A stretch of 64,000 nt of DNA from Pseudomonas azotoformans. Its GTDB lineage: Bacteria > Pseudomonadota > Gammaproteobacteria > Pseudomonadales > Pseudomonadaceae. Below the pieces are notes generated by a model. That model was not told where the DNA came from. It searched no databases and saw only the letters and a list, made by a program, of their open reading frames with translations. The stretch is taken from contig NZ_CP014546.1 in NCBI RefSeq assembly GCF_001579805.1, forward strand, positions 62,001 through 126,000. The letters run 5' to 3'. The position numbers were made by a program, and so were the translations under genes. Below are positions 25,677 through 36,035 of the stretch, one piece after another (the first letter of the stretch is position 1; every line of letters starts with the position of its first letter).

Positions 25677-26366
25677 TCAGAAATAACGCGTTGGGTCAGT
25701 AATTCCGGCCGCTTGGAAGCCTTCTGCACGCAGTCGGCAGCTGTCGCATTTCCCACAAGCACGGCCGTCATCGTCTGCCTGATAGCAGGAAACAGTCAGC
25801 GAATAATCTACGCCGAGTCCTACACCAGCCTTGACGATATCGGCCTTGCTCAGGTTTTGCAGCGGCGCCAGGATACGGAAACCCTGCCCTTCTACACCGG
25901 CTTTAGTCGCCAGGTTGGCCATGCGCTCGAACGACTCGACGAACTCTGGGCGGCAGTCCGGGTAACCGGAGTAATCCACTGCGTTGACGCCGATGAAGAT
26001 GTCGCGGGCGTTGAGCACTTCTGCCCAGCCGAGGGCCAGGGACAGGAACACGGTGTTGCGTGCCGGCACATAGGTCACCGGGATACCTTCGCTGGGCGCT
26101 TCCGGCACATCGATGCTGCTGTCGGTCAGCGCGGAGCCACCGATGCCGTTGAGGTTCAGTCCGATCACTTTGTGCTCGACCACGCCCATCTCACGGGCGA
26201 CACGCGCGGCGGCGTTCAGCTCGGCGCGGTGACGCTGGCCGTAGTCGAAGCTCATGGTGTAGCAGCTGTAGCCTTGCGCCTGGGCCATGGCCACCACGGT
26301 GGCGGAGTCGAGGCCGCCGGATAGCAGGATTACCGCGCGTTTTTGATCCATTGTGTGTTCAGTCAT
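25677..26366 (-). CDS. queC: 7-cyano-7-deazaguanine synthase QueC
   Basis: Converts 7-carboxy-7-deazaguanine to preQ0 with ATP and ammonia, a step toward queuosine in tRNA. The PP-loop motif [14 protein letters not shown] is near the N terminus, and the C-terminal zinc-binding cysteines are in [21 protein letters not shown]. From ATG 26366 it has 229 residues, the usual length; an in-frame extension to 26441 overlaps queE and is rejected. It starts 1 nt after the queE stop and is co-transcribed with it. Confidence 0.96.
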   Translation of the reverse strand: MTEHTMDQKRAVILLSGGLDSATVVAMAQAQGYSCYTMSFDYGQRHRAELNAAARVAREMGVVEHKVIGLNLNGIGGSALTDSSIDVPEAPSEGIPVTYVPARNTVFLSLALGWAEVLNARDIFIGVNAVDYSGYPDCRPEFVESFERMANLATKAGVEGQGFRILAPLQNLSKADIVKAGVGLGVDYSLTVSCYQADDDGRACGKCDSCRLRAEGFQAAGITDPTRYF

Positions 26367-26367
26367 A

Positions 26368-27015
26368 TCAGCGTCCTGGCTCGTCGTTCCAAAGGTATTT
26401 ATGCAGCTGCAATTGCAGGCGCACCGGTAGGTTGTCTGCAACCACCCAATCAGCGAGGTCGCGTGCGTTCAGGTCATGGTGGCTTGGCGAAAACAGCACT
26501 TCGCCTGCGCGGCGGTCCAGCCCGTATTGAATCAGCTTGGAGTTCGCCCAGTCGTAGTCGTCGCGGGAACAAATGACGAACTTGACCTGGTCGTTGGCCG
26601 TCAGCAGCTCGATGTTCTCGTAGCGGTTACGGTGCGCCTCCTTGGAGTCGGGGGTCTTGAGGTCGACCACGCGGCTGACACGGGGGTCGACCGCGGAGAT
26701 GTCCAAGGCGCCACTGGTCTCCAGGGAAACCTCGTAGCCGGCATCACACAGCTGCTTGAGCAACGGGATGGCATTGGGCTGGGCCAACGGCTCGCCGCCG
26801 GTCACGCAGACGTAGCGCGGCTTGTAGCCGGCAACCTGCTCCAGGATGTCATCGAGGGTGCGCACCGTGCCGCCACTGAAGGCGTAGGCGCTGTCGCAGT
26901 ATTGGCAACGCAGGGGGCAACCGGTCAGGCGCACAAATACTGTGGGCAGGCCAGCCGTTCGCGTTTCACCCTGCAACGAGTAAAAAACTTCGGTAATACG
27001 TAATGTGTCTTGCAT
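26368..27015 (-). CDS. queE: 7-carboxy-7-deazaguanine synthase QueE
   Basis: A radical SAM enzyme that rearranges carboxytetrahydropterin to 7-carboxy-7-deazaguanine for queuosine synthesis. The iron-sulfur cluster motif is CPLRCQYC (CxxxCxxC), preceded by [20 protein letters not shown], and [11 protein letters not shown] follows. 215 residues from ATG 27015; a GTG at 27024 is an alternative. It lies downstream of the tol-pal-cpoB unit, separated from it by a terminator. Confidence 0.95.
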   Translation of the reverse strand: MQDTLRITEVFYSLQGETRTAGLPTVFVRLTGCPLRCQYCDSAYAFSGGTVRTLDDILEQVAGYKPRYVCVTGGEPLAQPNAIPLLKQLCDAGYEVSLETSGALDISAVDPRVSRVVDLKTPDSKEAHRNRYENIELLTANDQVKFVICSRDDYDWANSKLIQYGLDRRAGEVLFSPSHHDLNARDLADWVVADNLPVRLQLQLHKYLWNDEPGR

Positions 27016-27132
27016 AGTCGCCACGGGCGTAACAGCTAAACAGGCTGTCCGCCTCCGTCAGGCACTTAAAGGAACCCCGCCAACGCGCAGGCCCCAAAAA
27101 GCGTGTTTCATAAAAGGGCGTGGATTCTAACG

Positions 27133-27158
27133 AAAAAACCCGCGCCAGGCGCGGGTTT
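27133..27158 (-). terminator. Terminator after cpoB
   Basis: Ten-base-pair stem AAACCCGCGC/GCGCGGGTTT with a 3-nt loop and T runs on the minus-strand side, 21 nt beyond the cpoB stop. Confidence 0.85.
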
Positions 27159-27178
27159 CTTCTAAACGGCTGCATCGC

Positions 27179-28012
27179 TTACAAGCGCTGCAGATCCCGC
27201 TGGGCCAATTGGGCAGCGGAAGTCCCCGGATACTGGGCCACAACCTGCTGCAGAATGCCTTTGACCTTGTCGGTATGACCCAGGCGGCGTTCTACGTCAG
27301 CGAGTTTGTACAGTGAATCCGGCACCTTGGCGTGCTTGGGGTACAGCTGGCTGACCTTGGCAAATGCCTGGCCCGCGCCCTGTAGATCACCCTTGGCCAG
27401 GTTGACTTCACCCAACCAGTATTGGGCATTGCCCGCGTACTGGCTGTTCGGGTATTTGCGCAGGAAAGCGGTAAATGCCTGGCTGGCCTTATCGAAATCC
27501 TTGGCTTTGATCAGGTCGAAGGCTGCATCGTAATACAGCTTTTCCTTCGCCGGATCACCCGGTTCGCTGCTCGCGGCAGGGGCTTGGCTGGCAGCCGCCC
27601 CTGCTGCTGCACCACCGGCAGCAGCGCTTGGCGCGCCACCGGCAGAAGAATTATCAGGAGTTGCGGCAGGTTGAACGCCGGCTCCAATGCGTCGATCAAG
27701 ATCCTGGTAACGCTCCAGGCCTTCTTGCTTCAGCTGGTTCACTTGGTTTTGCAGTACTTCAATGGTGCCTTGTTGCTGCGCCAGTTGATCCTGCATGCGT
27801 TGCAGCTGGTTGAACAGTTCGCCCTGTGCCGAGGGAGCGGACGTAGCCGCTCCCCCCGCATAGGCGCCGTTCGTGCCATAACCCGCTGGCGGATAACTGC
27901 TCCCGCTATTGTTATAGCCAGAGTTGCTATCTTCCACAGGAACCGCAGCCCACACCGCAAGCGGTGCGAGGCTGAGAGCCAATACAGTTAGAGCACGACG
28001 GCACGTTCGCAT
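27179..28012 (-). CDS. cpoB: Cell division coordinator CpoB (YbgF)
   Basis: A periplasmic protein that links Tol-Pal constriction of the outer membrane with septal peptidoglycan synthesis. Signal peptide ALTVLALSLAPLAVWAAVP; a trimerising coiled coil (LFNQLQRMQDQLAQQQGTIE, about residues 66-105); an Ala/Gly/Ser-rich linker; then TPR repeats (about 155-277, YYDAAFDLIKAKDFDKASQA and two more). 277 residues, full length. Last gene of the tol-pal unit, 6 nt after pal. Confidence 0.94.
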   Translation of the reverse strand: MRTCRRALTVLALSLAPLAVWAAVPVEDSNSGYNNSGSSYPPAGYGTNGAYAGGAATSAPSAQGELFNQLQRMQDQLAQQQGTIEVLQNQVNQLKQEGLERYQDLDRRIGAGVQPAATPDNSSAGGAPSAAAGGAAAGAAASQAPAASSEPGDPAKEKLYYDAAFDLIKAKDFDKASQAFTAFLRKYPNSQYAGNAQYWLGEVNLAKGDLQGAGQAFAKVSQLYPKHAKVPDSLYKLADVERRLGHTDKVKGILQQVVAQYPGTSAAQLAQRDLQRL

Positions 28013-28018
28013 GACGAA

Positions 28019-28519
28019 TTACTTACGCAGTTCGACGCGACGGTTTTGAGCCCAGGACTGCTCGTCGTGGCCAGTAGCAACTGGACGCTCTTTACCGTAG
28101 GAAACCAGTTCCAGTTGGCCTGGAGCAACACCTTGCAGTACCAGGTAGCGCTGAACGGCTTTCGCACGACGCTCGCCCAGTGCCATGTTGTACTCACGAG
28201 TACCACGTTCGTCAGTGTTACCTTCCAGAACAACGCGAGCGCCGTTAGCTTTCAGGTCCTTCGCGTGAACGTCCAGAGCGCGCATGGCTTCTGGTTTCAG
28301 GTCCGAACTGTCGTATTCGAAGTAGAAAGTGGTGATAGCGCGCAGAGCAGCTTCTTCGCTCAGGGAGCCGTCAACCGCACCAGTGTTAGCGCCGTAACCA
28401 GCGTTTGGATCAACAGCTGCGCCTTCACCGGCATTGTCGCCGCCTTTAGACGAGCAACCAACGGCTACGGACAGAGCCAGAGCCAGAGCAGCAAACTTAC
28501 CAAACTTCAGCATTTCCAT
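28019..28519 (-). CDS. pal: Peptidoglycan-associated lipoprotein Pal (OprL)
   Basis: Outer-membrane lipoprotein that binds peptidoglycan and, with TolB, holds the outer membrane to the wall. The lipobox is LSVAVGC, with Cys 22 the lipidated residue. The OmpA-like domain contains [17 protein letters not shown] and [19 protein letters not shown], with the diaminopimelate-binding Asp/Arg. 166 residues; AGGAG lies 8 nt before the ATG. Widely called OprL in Pseudomonas. Confidence 0.97.
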   Translation of the reverse strand: MEMLKFGKFAALALALSVAVGCSSKGGDNAGEGAAVDPNAGYGANTGAVDGSLSEEAALRAITTFYFEYDSSDLKPEAMRALDVHAKDLKANGARVVLEGNTDERGTREYNMALGERRAKAVQRYLVLQGVAPGQLELVSYGKERPVATGHDEQSWAQNRRVELRK

Positions 28520-28574
28520 CGTGAAACTCCTAATGAACCCCAGTGTGTTAAGTACTTCTTTTTGTAGCGCCGCG

Positions 28575-29876
28575 TCAGTTCAGGTAAGGGGACCAGGATG
28601 GTTCTCTGACTTCGCCTTGTGCGGTAGGAAGTGGGAGCCTTACGCGTCCATTTATGGACACGAGCATCAAGACTCCCCGGCCCTGCTGGCGGGTGGCGTA
28701 GATTACCATGGTGCCGTTGGGCGCAACAGTGGCTGACTCATCAAGGTTGGTATCTGTGAGGATTTTTACGGTTCCGCGCTGCAAATCCTGGGCCGCAACC
28801 CGGAAATTAGTGAAACCATCCTGACGGTGAATCATCACCAACGTCTTTTCATCGGCCGAAAGTTTAGGGTTGGCGTTGTAGTTGCCAATAAAGGTAACGC
28901 GTTCTGCACCACCACCATTCACATTCGCCTTATAAACCTGTGGCTTGCCGCCGCGGTCAGAGGTGAAGTAGATGGTCGAACCATCCTTGCCCCAGAACGG
29001 TTCGGTGTTGATGCCCGGGCCGCTGGTTGCGCGAGTGATCTGGCGCGAAGCCATGTTCATCACGTAGATATCCGGGTTGCCATCTTTGGACAGTACAAAC
29101 GCCAGGCGCGAACCATCCGGAGACCAGGCCGGTGCACCGTTGAGGCCTTCGAAGTTGGTGATCTGCTCACGACGGCCAGTATCGATGTGCTGGACGAAGA
29201 TACGCGGACGCTTCTGTTCGAAGGACACGTAGGCAATACGCTTGCCGTCCGGCGCGAAGCGCGGCGACAGGATTGGCTCACGGGATTGCAGCAAAGTCAC
29301 AGCCCGCGCACCGTCGTAGTCCGAACGCTGCAAAGTGTAACGAGTGTTGTCTACGGAGAAACGTTCAGCCGTTACGTACAGCAGACGCGTCGAGAAAGCA
29401 CCCTTGATACCGGTGAGCTTTTCAAACGACTGGTCCGAGATGTAGTGGGCCATGTCGCGGATCTGCTCGGCCGTGCCCGACACGCTGCCGGTCAGAACCT
29501 GCTGCTCGGTCGCCACGTTGAACAAGGTGTAGGTAATTTGCAGACGACCACCGGCCGGCGTGATGTTGCCGACCATCAGGTACTGCGCGCCTACCGCTTT
29601 CCAGTCACGGAACACGACTTCGCTGGCCTGGTTTGGCTGGCTGATCATGTTGCCTTTTGGAATCGGTGCGTAGTAACCGGAGTTGCGCAGGTCGTCGCTG
29701 ACGATCTGGGCCATGTCGTCCGGCAGCACGCTGCCGCCTTGCCAACCGAACGGTACTACCGCGATCGGGGTGGCCCGATCGCTACCGCTGGTGACCAGGA
29801 TGTTCTTTTCATCCGCCGCCGCTATCCCTGCCATACAGCAAATAACGACAAGCATTCCTCGAAGAAGGTTTCTCAC
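28575..29876 (-). CDS. tolB: Tol-Pal system beta-propeller protein TolB
   Basis: Periplasmic protein that shuttles between Pal and TolA. Signal peptide [17 protein letters not shown]-terminal alpha/beta domain ([20 protein letters not shown]); then a six-bladed propeller with repeated SPDG/APDG turns ([38 protein letters not shown]). 433 residues, normal length. Starts 4 nt inside the end of tolA. Confidence 0.97.
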   Translation of the reverse strand: MRNLLRGMLVVICCMAGIAAADEKNILVTSGSDRATPIAVVPFGWQGGSVLPDDMAQIVSDDLRNSGYYAPIPKGNMISQPNQASEVVFRDWKAVGAQYLMVGNITPAGGRLQITYTLFNVATEQQVLTGSVSGTAEQIRDMAHYISDQSFEKLTGIKGAFSTRLLYVTAERFSVDNTRYTLQRSDYDGARAVTLLQSREPILSPRFAPDGKRIAYVSFEQKRPRIFVQHIDTGRREQITNFEGLNGAPAWSPDGSRLAFVLSKDGNPDIYVMNMASRQITRATSGPGINTEPFWGKDGSTIYFTSDRGGKPQVYKANVNGGGAERVTFIGNYNANPKLSADEKTLVMIHRQDGFTNFRVAAQDLQRGTVKILTDTNLDESATVAPNGTMVIYATRQQGRGVLMLVSINGRVRLPLPTAQGEVREPSWSPYLN

Positions 29877-30946
29877 AAGGCTAGATCCTCAGGTGTGAAT
29901 GTCATCTTGAATGAACGATAGGGAGCGAAGTCGCTTGGTTTCATTCCCTGCATCTCGGTCAACCGGCCAATATTCTTGACCGCGGCAACCGCCGAACTGT
30001 CGAACGAACCGTCACCACTGGACTTGGACACGCTGACCGAAGTCACCGTACCGTCCGGCAACATGCCGATCTGCAGCACTACTGTCATGCCTTTACGTGC
30101 CGAAGGTGGACGTGTCCAACCCTCTGCTGCCCGCGCCCGAATCAGGTCGTCGAAACTGCCCGCAACTTCATCGCCACGCTCATCGGCCAAGGCTTGCTGA
30201 CGCTGCGGCGTGTCGGAGAGCAAGTCTGCCAAGGCCTGGGCCTTTTTCTCTTCGGCGGATTTGCGCGCTGCTTCCTGAGCCTTTTTCTTCTGGGCATCGG
30301 CGGCAGCTTTCTTCTTCGCGTCGTCGGCGACTTTTTTCTTCGCCTCGTCTGCTTCAGCTTTTTTCTTGGCGTCTTCGGCGGCTTTCTTCTTCGCGTCTTC
30401 GACTATTTTCTTCTTGGCGTCTTCAGCGGCCTTTTTCTTGGCCTCTTCTTCAGCAGCCTTCTTGGCTTCTTCTTCAGACTTCTTCTTGGCTATATCAGCC
30501 AATTGTTTCTCTTCGGCCTTTTTGGCTTCGGCAGCTTTCTCGGCTTTCTTGGCTTCATCAGCCTTTTTCGCCTCGTCCGCTTTCTTCGCTTCGTCAGCCT
30601 TTTTCGATTCCTCGGCCTTTTGAGCCGCCTCTTCTTTCTTTTGTTCCGCAGCAGCCTTCACCGCTTCCTGCTCGACCTTCTTCTGTTCCATCTGTTCGAC
30701 TTCAGTCTGGCGCGCAGCCGACTTCTGGGCCTCACCCGCAATCTTCTGATTGGTCTGGGTGGTGGCCTGACTTTTCGATTTCAGCTGATACAGGGTCGCC
30801 TGCACGATCGGCTTGGCTGGCGGCAGGTCCGGGGTCATGGCAAAGCTGACGAACAGCATGCCAAACACCAGGACGTGCAGGGCAATTGCCCAGACGCTAG
30901 GCCAGAAGAAGCTTTCCGAGGCGGACGGCTCTCGCTGTTGCTGCAT
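29873..30946 (-). CDS. tolA: Cell envelope integrity protein TolA
   Basis: Inner-membrane protein that spans the periplasm and passes proton-motive energy from TolQR to the outer membrane. One N-terminal helix ([20 protein letters not shown]), a long helical domain of Ala/Lys/Glu repeats such as [15 protein letters not shown] (about residues 85-245), and a C-terminal globular domain ([24 protein letters not shown]) ending [13 protein letters not shown]. 357 residues. Repeat-rich DNA here is prone to length variation. Confidence 0.96.
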   Translation of the reverse strand: MQQQREPSASESFFWPSVWAIALHVLVFGMLFVSFAMTPDLPPAKPIVQATLYQLKSKSQATTQTNQKIAGEAQKSAARQTEVEQMEQKKVEQEAVKAAAEQKKEEAAQKAEESKKADEAKKADEAKKADEAKKAEKAAEAKKAEEKQLADIAKKKSEEEAKKAAEEEAKKKAAEDAKKKIVEDAKKKAAEDAKKKAEADEAKKKVADDAKKKAAADAQKKKAQEAARKSAEEKKAQALADLLSDTPQRQQALADERGDEVAGSFDDLIRARAAEGWTRPPSARKGMTVVLQIGMLPDGTVTSVSVSKSSGDGSFDSSAVAAVKNIGRLTEMQGMKPSDFAPYRSFKMTFTPEDLAL

Positions 30947-31407
30947 CAGGGCGCCTCGGTAATCAAGCCAACGTTACCCACGCCGGCCTTCTGCAGTCCG
31001 CCCATGGCGCCCATGACGGAGCCATAGTCGACCACTTTGTCGCCGCGAATGAAGACTTGGGTGTGCTTGCCGCCTTCATTGCCAGAGCGAATGATCTTGG
31101 TCACCGCGTCGGTCATCTGCGGCAAGGTCATGGCCTTGTCCTGCTGTTTTTGGGTATCGACTTCGCTGCCAAGGTTCCAGTAATAGGTCTTGTCAGCCTT
31201 GATCGAAATGGTCAGGACCTGGGTGTTGTTGTCTTGCGGCAAGGCTTCGCTGGAAACCTTGGGCAGATCAACCTTCACGCCCTGATTGAGCATCGGCGCG
31301 GTCACCATGAAGATAACCAGCAGCACCAGCATCACGTCGATGTAAGGCACTACGTTCATCTCGGCGACCGGCTTGCGCTTTTTGCGAGCTCGAGCGATTA
31401 AAGCCAT
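30946..31407 (-). CDS. tolR: Tol-Pal system protein TolR
   Basis: ExbD-family proton-channel subunit. Membrane helix with the key aspartate in NVVPYIDVMLVLLVIFMVTA, followed by a periplasmic domain (VKVDLPKVSSEALPQDNN to the end). 153 residues. The stop overlaps the tolA start by 1 nt. Confidence 0.97.
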   Translation of the reverse strand: MALIARARKKRKPVAEMNVVPYIDVMLVLLVIFMVTAPMLNQGVKVDLPKVSSEALPQDNNTQVLTISIKADKTYYWNLGSEVDTQKQQDKAMTLPQMTDAVTKIIRSGNEGGKHTQVFIRGDKVVDYGSVMGAMGGLQKAGVGNVGLITEAP

Positions 31408-31421
31408 TGGGAATTACCTGC

Positions 31422-32117
31422 TTATTCTTCGCTGGTGTGCACTTTACGGTGCAGGATCGCCTGGAATTCGTCGGCGAAGGTGTAGTAACGGCCGATCAAC
31501 GTTTCGCTGGTGGCGGCAAAACGGTTGTAGGCAATTACTGCGGGGATAGCAGCGAACAGGCCGATCGCGGTGGCGATCAGGGCTTCGGCAATACCTGGAG
31601 CCACGGTGGCCAGGGTCGCTTGCTGGGCCTGGGCCAGGCCACGGAAGGAGTTCATGATGCCCCACACGGTACCGAACAGGCCGATGTACGGGCTCACGGA
31701 ACCGACGGTGGCAAGAAACGGCAAGCTTTGCTCAAGCTTCTCTTCTTCGCGGGAAATGGCGACACGCATGGCACGGGCCACGCCTTCCATGACCGCTTCT
31801 GGGTCAACACCTGGCTGCTGGCGCAGGCGGGAGAATTCCTTGAAGCCGGCGCGGAAGATTTGCTCGACGCCCGAATCCGGGTCTGGGTTGCTGCCAGCCT
31901 GGCGGTACAGCTTGGACAGGTCGATACCCGACCAGAAGCGCTCTTCAAAGCTCTCCAAGGCACGTCGACCGGCACGCAGCAGGTTGCTGCGCTGAAAAAT
32001 CATGACCCAAGAGGTAACCGATGCGGCTACCAGGGTCAGCATGACCAGTTGAACCACAACACTGGCATTGCTGACCAGGCTCCACATGGAGGAATGGTCG
32101 ACGACGGTAGGTTCCAC
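31422..32117 (-). CDS. tolQ: Tol-Pal system protein TolQ
   Basis: ExbB-family proton-channel subunit that drives TolA. Three membrane helices: SNASVVVQLVMLTLVAASV near the N terminus, ATVGSVSPYIGLFGTVWGIM near 140, and APGIAEALIATAIGLFAAIP near 175, the last two with the conserved small residues and Thr of the channel. 231 residues. Follows ybgC by 1 nt. Confidence 0.97.
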   Translation of the reverse strand: MEPTVVDHSSMWSLVSNASVVVQLVMLTLVAASVTSWVMIFQRSNLLRAGRRALESFEERFWSGIDLSKLYRQAGSNPDPDSGVEQIFRAGFKEFSRLRQQPGVDPEAVMEGVARAMRVAISREEEKLEQSLPFLATVGSVSPYIGLFGTVWGIMNSFRGLAQAQQATLATVAPGIAEALIATAIGLFAAIPAVIAYNRFAATSETLIGRYYTFADEFQAILHRKVHTSEE

Positions 32118-32118
32118 G

Positions 32119-32574
32119 CTAAATCTCCTGCTTTGATTGTTTACCCGCGCCGCTTACGTCGGCAAAGGCCGCACGTAGAGCTTCGGGAATGGCCCGGGGT
32201 TTCAAACTATTGGTGCGCACACAGGCCACCAGGAACTGCCCCTCACAGAGCAGCGTTGCATCCGTTGCCCGCCTGACCTGCTGCTTGAAACGCAGGCTGA
32301 CACGGTTCAATTCGATTACTTCAGCGCTGACCAACAACTCGTCGTCCAGCCGCGCCGGCGCGTGATACCGCGCCTCGCTGGAATGCACGACGAATAACAG
32401 GTCCTCCCCTGCCAGCTGGGATTGGGCAAAGCCCAGCTCCCGTAGCCGCTCGGTTCGAGCCCGCTCCATGAACTTGAGGTAGTTGACGTAATACACGATG
32501 CCGCCGGCATCGGTGTCCTCGTAATAAACGCGACAGCGATGTGCGAACGACTGATCCCCGTTTTGCGCGCGCAT
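32119..32574 (-). CDS. ybgC: Tol-Pal associated acyl-CoA thioesterase YbgC
   Basis: Hot-dog-fold thioesterase that hydrolyses acyl-CoA and is the usual first gene of the tol-pal operon. The active-site motif is [22 protein letters not shown], shown here as [12 protein letters not shown] near residue 19, with the catalytic Asp. 151 residues. Some relatives act in phospholipid metabolism; its substrate here is not evident. Confidence 0.94.
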   Translation of the reverse strand: MRAQNGDQSFAHRCRVYYEDTDAGGIVYYVNYLKFMERARTERLRELGFAQSQLAGEDLLFVVHSSEARYHAPARLDDELLVSAEVIELNRVSLRFKQQVRRATDATLLCEGQFLVACVRTNSLKPRAIPEALRAAFADVSGAGKQSKQEI

Positions 32575-32714
32575 ACTCTAGTGCTTACTCCTCAGGTTGC
32601 CAATCCGGCTGGGCAACTGTTTTTTCGTTGTCTGAAACATTTCTGACTGACTGAATGACGACACCAGCCACTAGGACAGCACAAACCTCGGATAAATCGT
32701 CTGGCGTGAGGCTT

Positions 32715-33772
32715 TTAATCGTCCACTGCATCGAGGAATTCGTCTACTACAGGCATCTCGCCCAATCGTGACGGAATGTTTAACCCGAAGTGCAGATAGG
32801 CGTGGCGCGTGACGACTCGCCCCCTCGGGGTACGCATGATGTAACCCTGCTGGATCAAGTACGGCTCCAGCACATCCTCAATGGTATGACGCTCCTCACT
32901 GATGGCCGCGGCCAGGCTGTCGACCCCCACCGGGCCGCCGTCGAACTTCTCGATCATGGTCAAGAGTAGACGCCGATCCTGGTGATCGAAGCCATGCTCA
33001 TCCACATCCAGCAGGTTCAACGCCAGGTCGGCCACGGCCTTGGTGATGTGCCCCTTGGCCCGCACCTCGGCAAAGTCGCGCACACGTCGCAGCAAACGGT
33101 TGGCAATTCGAGGCGTACCGCGGGCCCGACGGGCGATTTCAAACGCGCCTTCCGGGTCCAGCGGCAAGCCGAGAATGCCCGCCGAACGGCTGACAATGGT
33201 CGCAAGGTCGGCCGTGCTATAGAACTCTAGACGTTGAACAATGCCGAAACGGTCTCGCAACGGGTTGGTCAACATACCCGCACGGGTGGTGGCGCCCACC
33301 AGGGTGAACGGTGGCAGGTCGAGCTTGATCGAGCGCGCTGCCGGGCCTTCGCCAATCATGATGTCGAGCTGGAAGTCCTCCATCGCCGGGTACAGCACTT
33401 CCTCGACGATTGGCGAGAGCCGGTGGATCTCGTCGATGAACAGCACGTCGTGGGGTTCAAGGTTGGTCAACAGTGCCGCCAGGTCACCCGGACGCTCCAG
33501 CACCGGGCCGGAGGTGGACTTGATCGACACGCCCATTTCCTGGGCGATGATATTGGCCAGGGTGGTCTTGCCCAACCCAGGAGGGCCGAAAATCAGCGTG
33601 TGGTCCAGCGACTCGCTGCGCCCACGCGCAGCCTGGATGAACAGCTCCATCTGCTCACGCACGGTGGGCTGGCCGATGTAGTCGGCCAGGCTCAGGGGCG
33701 GATGGCGCGGTCCTGGACCTCTTCACGGTCGCGCGGGCCAGTGGCTGCAATCAGACGATCAGCTTCAATCAC
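32715..33772 (-). pseudogene. ruvB: Holliday junction helicase RuvB, frameshifted near the N terminus
   Basis: RuvB drives branch migration of Holliday junctions with RuvA. The main frame (32715-33662 and its upstream continuation) contains Walker [13 protein letters not shown], Walker [12 protein letters not shown], sensor segment GATTRAGML and the C-terminal winged helix. The proper start GTG at 33772, directly after the ruvA stop, reads [18 protein letters not shown], then the frame hits TGA at RP(LS). The correct frame resumes at [16 protein letters not shown]. One C is missing from a C run (GGGG on the plus strand at about 33695-33698). The span is 1058 nt, exactly one base short of the normal 352-residue gene. 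Sequencing error is the first explanation. Confidence 0.93.
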
Positions 33773-34384
33773 TTAAATCATTCCCTTCAGGGCGCGGCGG
33801 ATCATGTCTTCACTGCTCAGGTTCTTGTCCTTGATGGCCGACACGGCCTTGCTGGCTTCCTGCGGCTTATAGCCCAGGGAAATCAGGGCGCTGACGGCAT
33901 CGCTTTCGGCGCTGGCAACCTGGCCAGCCGGCATATCCGGCTGGTTCGGCACCAGGGCGAACATGCTCGGCACCACTTCCCAGGCCTTGAAGCGGTCCTT
34001 GAGCTCCACCAGCAGGCGCTCGGCAGTCTTCTTGCCGACACCCGGCACCTTGGTCAGCGCCGACGTGTCCTGGGCCGAAACGGCGCGCACCAGCTCATCC
34101 ACTTCCAGGCTCGACATCAACGCCAGGGCCAGTTTCGGGCCCACCCCGTTGAGGCGGATCAGCTCGCGAAAGAAGTCACGGTCGCGCTTGCCGATGAAAC
34201 CATAGAGTAGTTGCGCGTCTTCGCGCACCACCAAGTGGGTGTGCAGCGTAATCGGCTCACCGACCGACGGTAGGCGATACAGGGTGGTCATGGGCACTTC
34301 CAGCTCATACCCCAGCCCGTTTACATCCAGAATCAGGTGCGGCGGCTGTTTCTCAGCCAGGGTGCCGCGCAAGCGTCCAATCAC
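33773..34384 (-). CDS. ruvA: Holliday junction branch migration protein RuvA
   Basis: Tetrameric Holliday-junction binder that loads RuvB. N-terminal OB fold starts [20 protein letters not shown]; the helix-hairpin-helix region has [17 protein letters not shown] and [19 protein letters not shown]; the C-terminal domain III, which contacts RuvB, ends with [16 protein letters not shown]. 203 residues. Lies between ruvC and ruvB in the conserved ruvCAB order. Confidence 0.97.
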   Translation of the reverse strand: MIGRLRGTLAEKQPPHLILDVNGLGYELEVPMTTLYRLPSVGEPITLHTHLVVREDAQLLYGFIGKRDRDFFRELIRLNGVGPKLALALMSSLEVDELVRAVSAQDTSALTKVPGVGKKTAERLLVELKDRFKAWEVVPSMFALVPNQPDMPAGQVASAESDAVSALISLGYKPQEASKAVSAIKDKNLSSEDMIRRALKGMI

Positions 34385-34451
34385 GGTTCAGATCCTTAAA
34401 GCGTGGGGTCAGCGCATGGCCTGACCGGAAATTTCGATTGCGCTGATGCTA

Positions 34452-34976
34452 TCAGAGACGCAGGCGACCGCCACGACTGCGTGCAGTGCCCAGGCCATGT
34501 GGCAACAGGCTGGAACGGGTGTGCGCATGGCAAATGGCAATGGCCAGGGCGTCGGAGGCGTCGATCTGCGGTTTTGAGGTGAGCTTGAGCATGTGCATGA
34601 CCATCATCTGCACCTGCTCTTTATTCGCCGCCCCCGTACCGACCACGGCCTGCTTGACTTGGGTCGCAGTGTATTCGGCAATTTCCATGCCCTCCTCCGC
34701 TCCAGCCACGATGGCGGCGCCACGGGCCTGGCCCAGCTTCAACGCCGAATCGGCATTTTTTGCCATGAACACCTTTTCGATGCCCATGGTGACCGGTCCG
34801 TAGGTCTGGATCACTTCACGCACGCCGCGATAGACGATCTGCAGGCGCTCGGCCAACTCGCCCGCGCCGGTGCGGATGCAGCCCGAGGCGACATAGACAC
34901 AGCCGCGCGGGGTCTGTTGCACCACGCCAAAACCGGTGATGCGCGAACCGGGGTCGATACCTAGAATTAAAGTCAT
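34452..34976 (-). CDS. ruvC: Crossover junction endodeoxyribonuclease RuvC
   Basis: Resolves Holliday junctions by paired nicks. Catalytic acidic residues are in [15 protein letters not shown] (Asp 7), [19 protein letters not shown] (Glu) and [15 protein letters not shown] (two Asp). From ATG 34976 it has the normal 174 residues; the longer frame to 35135 translates the REPIN and is rejected. Confidence 0.97.
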   Translation of the reverse strand: MTLILGIDPGSRITGFGVVQQTPRGCVYVASGCIRTGAGELAERLQIVYRGVREVIQTYGPVTMGIEKVFMAKNADSALKLGQARGAAIVAGAEEGMEIAEYTATQVKQAVVGTGAANKEQVQMMVMHMLKLTSKPQIDASDALAIAICHAHTRSSLLPHGLGTARSRGGRLRL

Positions 34977-35009
34977 AACGCCTGCGGTTTTGTGGAAACA
35001 CATAGATCC

Positions 35010-35141
35010 AATGTGGGAGCTGCTTTTGTGGCGAGGGAGCTTGCTCCCGCTCGACTGCGTAGCAGGCGCAGGCTTTTGGGGGCGCTTCGCACCCCAACGG
35101 GAGCAAGCTCCCTCGCCACAAAAGCCCGCTTCCACACTGGA
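35010..35141. repeat. REPIN: two inverted REP sequences
   Basis: Two inverted copies of a palindromic REP unit: GTGGCGAGGGAGCTTGCTCC on the left and its complement on the right, with TGTGGGAGC and GCTTCCACA at the flanks and a GC-rich centre that also folds. This is the typical REP doublet of the P. fluorescens group, mobilised by RAYT transposases. It lies in the ruvC-yebC gap and could fold in RNA. Confidence 0.9.
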
Positions 35142-35153
35142 CTTTCATCGTTC

Positions 35154-35900
<747 letters not shown>

Positions 35901-35969
35901 AACACAACTCCGAAATTCTGTAGAAACCTTGATCACCCCCGCCCCAGGCGAGGAATAGTCCTTTAACGC

Positions 35970-35997
35970 AAAGGCGCATCCGAAGATGCGCCTTTTT
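35970..35997 (-). terminator. Hairpin between aspS and yebC
   Basis: An 11-bp perfect stem AAAGGCGCATC/GATGCGCCTTT with a CGAA loop. The T run is better on the plus strand than on the minus, where only TTT follows; since both neighbours are on the minus strand it probably attenuates aspS transcription. Confidence 0.55.
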
Positions 35998-36035
35998 AGA
36001 CTGCGTAAACCTCAGTGCGCTTTCACGCAGCAGCC

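Noticed and set aside
27016-27132. preQ1 riboswitch upstream of queE
   Set aside because: No C-rich pseudoknot motif with an A-rich tail was found on the minus strand before queE.
32715-33662. ruvB taken as a shorter intact gene starting at the internal ATG
   Set aside because: It would lack the conserved N-terminal 37 residues, which are present in the adjacent frame; a frameshift explains the data better than a true internal start.
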